Shown one piece after another: positions 1-5,267 of a DNA stretch of 12,032 bases. The notes beneath the pieces were generated by a model, which did not search any database, was not told where the DNA came from, and saw only the letters and a list, made by a program, of their open reading frames with translations. Position numbers and translations under genes: made by a program. The DNA is from Zymomonas sp. (GTDB lineage: Bacteria; Pseudomonadota; Alphaproteobacteria; Sphingomonadales; Sphingomonadaceae), in assembly GCF_020216885.1 (NCBI RefSeq), contig NZ_JAIWON010000024.1, forward strand, positions 1-12,032, given 5' to 3'. Numbering within the stretch: the stretch's first letter is position 1; each line of letters starts with the position of its first letter.

Positions 1-2225
1 TAACGATGGGTGAAAAGGCATTTTTTCATCTTTACCGCCTCGACCCGTCGATCAAAGGGCATGAGATTATTGTTGCTTCCAGCAACAATAAAGCGGTCGA
101 AAATATCAGCCAAGAATTACCGGCGATAGATGCCATTGGCCGCTCTACAGAAGAATTAAACTATTTCCGTAGTATCAGCGATCAGCTCCTCAATCCACAA
201 AGCTATTTTGAAAAAAATAACAGCACAGATGATAAAAAACCGGAAAGCAACAAAAGCTGGGGCTTAATCGCGGCGGCTTTGGGTAATGCCAAAAATCGCC
301 ACCAATTTTTGCAAAGTTTTTGGTGGGATCAGGAATATGGTTTCAGAAATTATCTGAAAGCAGCTCGGGGCGATAAAGTCGTTCTGCCCACCCGAAACCC
401 AACAACAAAACAGGTCATTGGTGAGCATCAACCGGCTATTGTCGAAGCTGAAAATCCTCCCTCTCCCCAAGAGGCCAAGACCCGTTGGCAAAAATCCCGA
501 ATTCACTTCAAAAACCTCAAAAATGAAATTGAGACGGAATTAAAAGACCTCCATACGGTGCGACATATCGTTCAGGAGATAACAAAATTACGCAAGCCGC
601 TCACCGAAAGTGAAACCGCTTTTTCACATCTGCAACGCCTCACAGCCCAAGCCAAAGACCATCACAGTTATTGCTTTAAACAACATGCCAAAGCCAAAGC
701 TATCCACGAAGGCGCGCTGGAAAACATAGCTCGCCATCAGAGCGAACGACCTTGGATATTTGCGCGCTGGTTTAAAACCCAAGGCTGGAAAGCATGGCTC
801 CAAGCCAATACACGATTGGAACTTCTCGCCTCTCGTGCAGAAATCGACAAAAAGCTCGCCGATCAATCTTATAGTGAAGCAGCCCAGTCATTAGAAAAGC
901 TACAATTGGAATATGAAGCACACAAAAAACAGCTTGAGCATTTGCAACGGAAGCTTGCCGACTACAATAATCGGATAGCCCCCTATCGTGCTTCTCTAGG
1001 CCATAGGATTATTGACGACACGTTTTTTCAAAAAAGTCATGAAGAGATCAATCTTACCTCCCCATGGCTCCCCGACAGCCTCCATCGGAAAAGAGAAGAG
1101 CTTTTTATTGCGGCTCTGAACCTTCACCATGCTTTTATCGATGCTTCAGCACAGAAATTCTTACATAATCTTAGCATCTTCATCAAAATTTTCTCTTCAG
1201 GCGCGCCATCAAACGAGGATGAAAAACAATATCTTGGCGACCTATGGTCAAGCCTGTTCATGGTCGTTCCCGTTATTTCAACTACCTTTGCCTCAACAGG
1301 CCGTATGCTGGGTAATCTCCCGCCTAATAGCATTGGATGGCTTTTGATCGACGAGGCAGGGCAAGCCGTGCCACAAGCTGCCGTTGGAGCAATCATGCGG
1401 GCAAGGCGCTCAGTCATCGTCGGCGACCCTTTACAAATCCCCCCTGTCGTTTCTTTACCGGAGCAACTAACCTCCAAAATTTGCCAATTTTTTAAAGTTG
1501 ATAAATCAATATGGTCAGCGCCAGAGGCTTCAGCGCAAAGTTTGGCCGATCAAGCCTCCCATTTTCAGGCTATCTTCAATTCTGATCAGGATGGTCGCCG
1601 CGTTGGCATCCCTTTATTGGTGCATCGACGCTGCCAGAATCCGATGTTCGAGATTTCAAACCGGATTGCTTATGACAATCAGATGGTTCATGCTGCTGGC
1701 AAGCCCTCTATGAGTGCTATTGGCAAGGTAATTGGCCGATCCCGTTGGCTGGATGTAAAAGGTGAAGCAGATACCAAATGGTGCGAAGCCGAAGGCCAAA
1801 TTGTTATCACTTTTTTAGAAAAACTAGCAGCAGCAAGCATAACCTCCCCCGATTTATTTATCATTACCCCCTTTCGCATTGTCTCAAGCGAATTAAAGCT
1901 GCGCCTTAGTCAAAAAGCGAGCCTTCTTGAAAGACTTCATATAAAAAATAGCGAATGGATTAGAAGCCACATTGGCACAGTTCATACATTTCAGGGAAAA
2001 GAGGCGGATTCTGTTATTTTGCTACTAGGCGCTCCTGCGAATAATCAAAATGGTGCACGCTGCTGGGCAGCCGAAACGCCAAATATTTTTAATGTTGCGG
2101 TATCGCGAGCTAAACAGAATATTTACGTCATTGGCTCTTATGACGCATGGGCGCAAGTTGGTTACACACAAGATATTGCAGATAGCCTGCCATGTAACCG
2201 TAGTGATAACAGCCCTGCGGCATAA
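1..2225 (+). CDS. Superfamily 1 DNA/RNA helicase (Upf1/Dna2-like), 5'-truncated by window edge
   Basis: The reading frame is open to the left edge. The first ATG (position 6) is internal, because the protein enters directly at helicase motif Ia (ASSNNKAVENI, about residues 24-34 from that ATG), so the Walker A GxGKT loop must lie upstream. Visible motifs, numbered from that ATG: motif II DEAGQA at 449-454, motif III GDPLQIPP at 473-480, a motif IV-like HRRCQNPMF region near 540, motif V GTVHTFQGKEAD at 657-668 and motif VI VAVSRAKQN at 697-705. This order is that of SF1 helicases of the Upf1/Dna2/Nam7 group, which use ATP to translocate on single strands. Between motifs Ia and II lies a charged, Lys/Glu/Gln-rich, probably coiled-coil insertion of about 250 residues. 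No nuclease domain is visible in the part present. The substrate is unknown; repair, RNA metabolism and phage defence are all possible. The stop at 2223-2225 is clear. Confidence 0.85.
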   Translation, partial: TMGEKAFFHLYRLDPSIKGHEIIVASSNNKAVENISQELPAIDAIGRSTEELNYFRSISDQLLNPQSYFEKNNSTDDKKPESNKSWGLIAAALGNAKNRHQFLQSFWWDQEYGFRNYLKAARGDKVVLPTRNPTTKQVIGEHQPAIVEAENPPSPQEAKTRWQKSRIHFKNLKNEIETELKDLHTVRHIVQEITKLRKPLTESETAFSHLQRLTAQAKDHHSYCFKQHAKAKAIHEGALENIARHQSERPWIFARWFKTQGWKAWLQANTRLELLASRAEIDKKLADQSYSEAAQSLEKLQLEYEAHKKQLEHLQRKLADYNNRIAPYRASLGHRIIDDTFFQKSHEEINLTSPWLPDSLHRKREELFIAALNLHHAFIDASAQKFLHNLSIFIKIFSSGAPSNEDEKQYLGDLWSSLFMVVPVISTTFASTGRMLGNLPPNSIGWLLIDEAGQAVPQAAVGAIMRARRSVIVGDPLQIPPVVSLPEQLTSKICQFFKVDKSIWSAPEASAQSLADQASHFQAIFNSDQDGRRVGIPLLVHRRCQNPMFEISNRIAYDNQMVHAAGKPSMSAIGKVIGRSRWLDVKGEADTKWCEAEGQIVITFLEKLAAASITSPDLFIITPFRIVSSELKLRLSQKASLLERLHIKNSEWIRSHIGTVHTFQGKEADSVILLLGAPANNQNGARCWAAETPNIFNVAVSRAKQNIYVIGSYDAWAQVGYTQDIADSLPCNRSDNSPAA

Positions 2226-2367
2226 ACTGTTGAGATTCTTCACGCCTTTAGTTCAAAGCATGCAAGAACATCGCCAAGTTAATTAGTTGGTTTCCACAAA
2301 CCTGATTTCGCCTCATCTTAGATGATACTAAAAAGATCTGGCCGTTTAGATATTGTATTTAAGACAT
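2226..2367. other. Spacer between helicase gene and tRNA terminator
   Basis: This stretch contains no convincing ORF, and no hairpin plus T-tract that would end the helicase transcript in the plus direction. The only clear element at its right end is the minus-strand terminator of the tRNA gene, so the helicase and the tRNA are convergent. Confidence 0.4.
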
Positions 2368-2399
2368 AAAAAAACAGCCATTACTAAAAAGTAAGGCTG
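2368..2399 (-). terminator. Rho-independent terminator of tRNA-Val
   Basis: On the minus strand the arms CAGCC-TTACT and AGTAA-(T)-GGCTG form a 10-bp stem with one bulged base and a 4-nt loop, followed by seven T residues (the A-run at 2368-2374 of the plus strand). It lies 27 nt past the tRNA 3' CCA, as expected for a single-gene tRNA transcript. Confidence 0.8.
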
Positions 2400-2425
2400 C
2401 TTGCTTTACTCCAATAAGGAGAAGA

Positions 2426-2500
2426 TGGTGGACGCGGCAAGGATTGAACTTGCGACCCCTGCGATGTCAACACAGTGCTCTACCACTGAGCTACGCGTCC
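2426..2500 (-). tRNA. tRNA-Val (anticodon GAC), CCA encoded
   Basis: The minus strand folds into a full cloverleaf: acceptor stem GGACGCG/CGCGTCC, D-arm GCTC-AGTGGTA-GAGC, anticodon stem CTGTG/CGCAG with loop TTGACAT, variable loop GGGTC, and T-arm GCAAG-TTCAATC-CTTGC. The anticodon is GAC, reading the valine codons GUC and GUU. The body is 72 nt (2429-2500); with discriminator A and a genome-encoded CCA the gene spans 75 nt. It is a lone tRNA gene with its own promoter and terminator, and I see no integrated element at its 3' end. Confidence 0.95.
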
Positions 2501-2513
2501 CCCGTGGAAGCGG

Positions 2514-2542
2514 CTTCTATGGGCAAATGGTTTCTTATGCAA
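2514..2542 (-). promoter_or_regulatory. Probable promoter of tRNA-Val
   Basis: On the minus strand TTGCAT (2537-2542) and TAGAAG (2514-2519) are 17 nt apart and sit just before the tRNA 5' end, giving a leader of only about 7 nt. The segment between the -10-like box and the tRNA is GC-rich, as is common at stringently controlled stable-RNA promoters. The hexamers match the consensus only partly. Confidence 0.5.
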
Positions 2543-2946
2543 GCCTTTTTTTTATATTTTTTTGAAAAAAGATATGAATTTCACGTCCTTTAAGAAAATA
2601 CCTCCTATAATTATGGGCTTTTTGATCTTCTTAAAAAAACAAAAACCTTGTTTCCATTAACCCCTATCACAAAAAAAATTTGAAATTTTTTTCCTCTCCA
2701 TTTTTATAGAGAATCATTCCTGTTGGTTTCTCTGGAAAAAGACGCCTTAGACCAAAGCGCTCTTTTCATTAAAACAATTCTCTTAAGTGAATTATTTTTG
2801 GTGTTACAGGGCACATAAAAGCACAACTCTTAAGTCAAGTATAAATAGTAAACACCACTATTTTAATATTTAAAGAAAATTACTTGAAATTAAATCAACC
2901 AAAATAAATATGTAGAGCAAGGGGGATAGAGAAAAAGGAAATATTG
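2543..2946 (+). other. AT-rich intergenic region upstream of yfdX-family gene
   Basis: About 400 bases without a gene, rich in A- and T-tracts. Notable items: a TATAAT at 2606-2611 without a convincing -35; an A/T inverted repeat at 2672-2692 (10-bp arms around a single G); two near-identical 12-mers CTCTTAAGT(G/C)AA at 2780-2791 and 2827-2838, 47 bp apart; and a weak promoter candidate TTGAAA (2884-2889), 17-nt spacer, AATATG (2907-2912). The ribosome binding site AAAAAGGA ends 7 nt before the ATG at 2947. Confidence 0.4.
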
Positions 2947-3654
2947 ATGCGTCTTTTCGCTACATCTATATCATTGGCTATTTTAACCACCACCCCCATT
3001 TGGGCGGCCACTACAACAACATCACCCTTGCATTCTATCCATACAAAATGGGAAGAGCATAAGGCAGACCGCGCGTTGGATCATCTTTCTCAGTCTGGAC
3101 AATATGCAATGGTCGATATTCTGCAGGCAAAACATATTCTAGATTCTGGAGAAAGTGCATCGGCCTTACCTATACTACTTCGCGCGTCAAAACGCCTTGC
3201 AGCTGCTGGCAGCGATCGTCAAAAATTTATCGCAGCAGAAAATGATTTGCACCCTGTCCCGCAACATCCGACTTCATCTTCCCACACCCCTGTAATTGAA
3301 AAAACTGCATGGATTCCTGTCGGTGGTGAATTTATCGTTGGAGAGGAGCTGGCTCCAGAAAAGAAAACCGCTATTGCGACCGCTAATAGTCAGCTCAAAT
3401 CAGGCCAACGGCAAGAAGTCGTAGAAACCATGAAGGTTGTCGGTGAAGATACTGATTTTATTGTAGCCTTGGCTCCATTGGCTCGGACGCAAAAGGCTAT
3501 CAACCAAGCAATTGCTCTAGCCAAAAGCAACAAAGCTCAAGAGGCATCACAGACTATTGATCATGTAATAGATAGCCTTGTTTTTGTATCGGATGACGAT
3601 GTTGAAACCGTTATTCCAACAAGCAAGCATGCCTCCATTTCCCATAAGAAATAA
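2947..3654 (+). CDS. YfdX-family protein, secreted
   Basis: A 235-residue protein starting MRLFATSISLAILTTTPIWA, a typical Sec signal peptide with cleavage probably after AWA/A near residue 20, so the mature protein should be periplasmic. The C-terminal half carries the pattern of the YfdX family (known from E. coli YfdX): a WIPVGGEFIVGEE segment, then PEKKTAIATANSQLKSGQ, then an Ala/Lys-rich helical part ending in DSLVFVSDDDVETV. The molecular function of the family is not settled; in E. coli yfdX sits with the oxalate-related yfdWUVE genes and responds to acid-response regulators. None of those partners is adjacent here. I chose ATG 2947 over the TTG at 2944 because AAGGA at 2935-2939 is then at normal spacing (7 nt from GGA). 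The low-complexity end (SKHASISHKK) is not conserved as far as I can judge. Confidence 0.8.
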   Translation: MRLFATSISLAILTTTPIWAATTTTSPLHSIHTKWEEHKADRALDHLSQSGQYAMVDILQAKHILDSGESASALPILLRASKRLAAAGSDRQKFIAAENDLHPVPQHPTSSSHTPVIEKTAWIPVGGEFIVGEELAPEKKTAIATANSQLKSGQRQEVVETMKVVGEDTDFIVALAPLARTQKAINQAIALAKSNKAQEASQTIDHVIDSLVFVSDDDVETVIPTSKHASISHKK

Positions 3655-3664
3655 TTTTCATGTG

Positions 3665-3713
3665 ATTATGTCTCTATTAGGTAGTCGGACAAACTACCCG
3701 ATAGAGACATAAT
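3665..3713. repeat. Long inverted repeat between convergent genes (hairpin, no T-tract)
   Basis: ATTATGTCTCTAT (3665-3677) is the exact reverse complement of 3701-3713. After a T-G wobble and one A-C mismatch the stem resumes as GGTAGT (3680-3685) with ACTACC (3693-3698) around the 7-nt loop CGGACAA. It sits 10 bases after the yfdX-family stop and faces the convergent minus-strand gene. Neither side carries a run of T, so it is not a classical intrinsic terminator. It could work as an mRNA 3' end stabiliser or with Rho, or be a mobile palindromic repeat. Confidence 0.75.
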
Positions 3714-3893
3714 GCCCTAAAGATGAAGACCTTGGCGCTGTCAGCCTTTATTAAATTTCCATCGCTTGAGTAGACGACAGGATAAATCATTCTGATTAAC
3801 GGCGGTCAAAAGGTATTGAGGAGGATCGAACTTTTTTCTCCCCATAATTCACTCGGCGATTGCAATCCAATAGGATAGAGATTGCCATAACCG
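3714..3893. other. Spacer downstream of the ClbS-like gene
   Basis: I see no gene here. The minus strand just past the ClbS-like stop stays open for about 32 codons in a shifted frame and then ends, which is most likely chance. No terminator with a T-tract is visible for the minus-strand gene. Confidence 0.3.
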
Positions 3894-4415
3894 CTATTTT
3901 GGAAATGTATAATGCTTCTCTTTCGCCCATTTGCGTAATCGTCCACAAGCATTGGCATAGGGAGACGAGGTGTTAAAGGAGATCATTCGTCCCATTGTCC
4001 ATTTTCCATACCATGCTGCACGATAAAGCTTTTCATTGTCATAGGATTCTATTTTTTCAACAATCTGCGATTTCAGAGATGATAAATAATCAATCAGTGC
4101 AGTATATTCCCAATCATCATAGTCTTGATAAAATTTTTGTGCCAATTTGCCTAATTGGTTCCATTTATATCCCGTCTCAGGAAAATGAATTTCTTTACCA
4201 GTGGCATCTTGCGTCAACCATTTTATAACTAAAGCATTCCATCCTGATAAATATGCGACAAGGTCGTGAATACTCATCATTGACCCTTTGGCATGTCCAG
4301 ACAAATTTTTATCCTTGGCATATTCGGGAGGAATGAAGCGCAAATAGCCCATCAATTTCTCAAAATTTTTATCAATCGCCTGCAACAAAGCGGTTTTGTC
4401 TTGCGGTACAGCCAT
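3894..4415 (-). CDS. ClbS/DfsB-family (DUF1706) four-helix protein
   Basis: A 173-residue soluble protein beginning MAVPQDKTALLQAI. The overall plan matches the ClbS/DfsB (DUF1706) family, which has a DinB-like four-helix fold: an N-terminal helix of the type KxxLLQAIDKNFEKLMGYL, the SIHDLVAYLSGWNALVIKW segment (about residues 48-66), an FPETGYKWNQLGKLAQKF segment, and the C-terminal SPYANACGRLRKWAKEK signature. Length is normal for the family. ClbS of colibactin-producing E. coli hydrolyses the colibactin cyclopropane and gives self-protection, but most homologues lie in genomes without colibactin genes and their role is unknown; none is seen here. Start: the second of two adjacent ATGs is preferred because the GGGGGAGG (4419-4426, minus strand) abuts the first; a start at 4418 would add one Met. 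It converges with the yfdX-family gene. Confidence 0.8.
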   Translation of the reverse strand: MAVPQDKTALLQAIDKNFEKLMGYLRFIPPEYAKDKNLSGHAKGSMMSIHDLVAYLSGWNALVIKWLTQDATGKEIHFPETGYKWNQLGKLAQKFYQDYDDWEYTALIDYLSSLKSQIVEKIESYDNEKLYRAAWYGKWTMGRMISFNTSSPYANACGRLRKWAKEKHYTFPK

Positions 4416-4567
4416 CATCCTCCCCCAAATAAAGAATTAGGCGATTTAACCTAATAGCTACTCCAAAGAAAGGCATTCTCTTCTCAAAACGGCTCTAGCG
4501 ATAAAATAAAATAGAAGGTTATGGAAAGAGATTGCAGCTCGCACGTTAATAAGAATGAAATCATGTC

Positions 4568-4582
4568 CAAGAATAATTCTTG
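4568..4582. promoter_or_regulatory. Perfect dyad, candidate operator
   Basis: CAAGAATAATTCTTG is a perfect inverted repeat with 7-bp arms and one central base, the size expected for a dimeric winged-helix repressor. ohr genes are often controlled by the MarR-type, peroxide-sensing OhrR, but the sequence is not one of the OhrR boxes I know, and no ohrR gene is in the window. It lies about 105 bp before the ohr start. Confidence 0.35.
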
Positions 4583-4596
4583 CTCATAGATAAAAG

Positions 4597-4625
4597 AAGC
4601 ATCTCTGTAAAAGAGCATGCTTTTT
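4597..4625 (+). terminator. Terminator-like hairpin in the ohr upstream region
   Basis: AAGCAT-CTCT (4597-4606) pairs with AGAG-(C)-ATGCTT (4612-4622), giving 10 bp with one bulge and a GTAAA loop, and runs into TTTTT (4621-4625). It lies upstream of the ohr promoter candidate and behind no plus-strand gene, so it could end a small RNA, act as an attenuator of a longer ohr transcript, or insulate the promoter. Confidence 0.5.
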
Positions 4626-4652
4626 GCCTAATAATAAGGCGGATTGGATATC
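4624..4652 (+). promoter_or_regulatory. Candidate ohr promoter
   Basis: TTGCCT (4624-4629) and GATATC (4647-4652) are 17 nt apart; a start near 4659 would leave a 28-nt leader. The -10 hexamer is poor, and the small dyad GATAT-CAA-ATATC overlaps it. Confidence 0.3.
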
Positions 4653-4686
4653 AAATATCTGCCTTTAAAGAACTAGGAGTATATCC

Positions 4687-5112
4687 ATGTCTGTTGATGC
4701 TAAATACCATGCAACTGCCATAGCAACCGGTGGCCGTGATGGCCGTTCGCGTACGACGGACGGTTCCTTGGATATCAAAATGACGGTGCCAAAAGAGCTG
4801 GGCGGTTCAGGCGGCGAAGGTAACAACCCAGAACAGCTCTTTGCTGCGGGGTATTCGGCTTGCTTCCTTGGTGCAATGAAGGCCGTTGCGCCAAAACTCG
4901 CTCTGACCGTTCCAAAAGATGCAACGGTTGAAGCCACGATCGGCATAGGCCCTCGCTCAGAAGGTGGTTTCGGTATTACCGCCGAGCTTGCGATCAAGCT
5001 GCCGGGTCTTTCGAAAGAAGATGCAAAAAAACTGGTCGACACAGCTCATCAGGTCTGCCCCTATTCCAATGCGACCAGAAATAACGTCGATGTTGGCCTA
5101 AAAATCCTCTGA
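4687..5112 (+). CDS. ohr: Organic hydroperoxide resistance protein (Ohr, OsmC superfamily)
   Basis: A 141-residue cytoplasmic thiol peroxidase that reduces organic and fatty-acid hydroperoxides; in characterised Ohr proteins the electrons come from lipoylated proteins or dithiols. The two redox cysteines of the Ohr group are present: C59 in AAGYSACF (peroxidatic) and C124 in HQVCPYSNATR (resolving). The conserved arginine of the active site is R20 in GGRDGRSRT, and the glutamate is E50 in NNPEQLFAAGY. The VCPYSNATR motif separates Ohr from OsmC. Length is normal for the family. The start is well supported by AGGAG (4675-4679) 7 nt upstream. Codon use is GC-richer at third positions than in the neighbouring accessory genes, suggesting good expression. 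It is transcribed alone: a terminator overlaps its stop codon. Confidence 0.95.
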   Translation: MSVDAKYHATAIATGGRDGRSRTTDGSLDIKMTVPKELGGSGGEGNNPEQLFAAGYSACFLGAMKAVAPKLALTVPKDATVEATIGIGPRSEGGFGITAELAIKLPGLSKEDAKKLVDTAHQVCPYSNATRNNVDVGLKIL

Positions 5113-5126
5113 CAGGATTGTTTTTT
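5103..5126 (+). terminator. ohr terminator overlapping the stop codon
   Basis: AATCCT (5103-5108) pairs with AGGATT (5114-5119) around the loop CTGAC, which contains most of the TGA stop codon (5110-5112); a G and six T follow. The stem is short (6 bp) but the T-tract is clean. Confidence 0.65.
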
Positions 5127-5267
5127 CTTCATTTTTTATAGATTTATGTGGCTTTCGGTGCCTATTCTTCACTATGTGGGGTGGCGTCGAAAGCCTTCTT
5201 ACGTTACAAGAAGGCAAGCGTTTCCCAGACGCCTATTTATGTCCACTTAATCGGAAGATATGATCCC
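5127..5267 (+). promoter_or_regulatory. gyrA leader region with a hairpin
   Basis: This segment lies between the ohr terminator and the preferred gyrA start. It contains a perfect 8-bp hairpin, GCCTTCTT (5193-5200), loop ACGTTAC, AAGAAGGC (5208-5215), not followed by a T-tract. A TATAGA at 5137-5142 could be a -10 box but has no -35 at proper distance. The gyrA frame is open through this region from a GTG at 5148, but the encoded 40 residues do not resemble GyrA N-termini. Confidence 0.4.

Larger units (their letters stand above)
4419..4686. other. Divergent intergenic region between ClbS-like gene and ohr
   Basis: About 270 bases serving as 5' region for both the minus-strand ClbS-like gene and the plus-strand ohr. 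It holds a perfect dyad (4568-4582), a terminator-like hairpin (4597-4625), a candidate ohr promoter (4624-4652) overlapped by a second small dyad GATAT-CAA-ATATC (4647-4659), and a good ribosome binding site AGGAG (4675-4679). No ORF is convincing. Confidence 0.5.

Noticed and set aside
1124..1477. 117-codon minus-strand frame inside the helicase gene
   Set aside because: It is fully antisense to strongly conserved helicase motifs and has biased, non-protein-like composition.
2672..2692. A-tract/T-tract inverted repeat as a terminator
   Set aside because: It consists almost only of A and T, has a single-base centre that cannot form a proper loop, and follows no gene on either strand close by.
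3794..3895. About 32 open codons on the minus strand just beyond the ClbS-like stop, in a shifted frame, suggesting a frameshifted longer C-terminus
   Set aside because: The ClbS-like protein already ends with the family's usual C-terminal motif at the normal length, so no missing extension is needed.
4665..5042. 125-codon minus-strand frame opposite ohr
   Set aside because: The plus strand encodes a complete, family-typical Ohr; the antisense frame is a by-product of its codon use.
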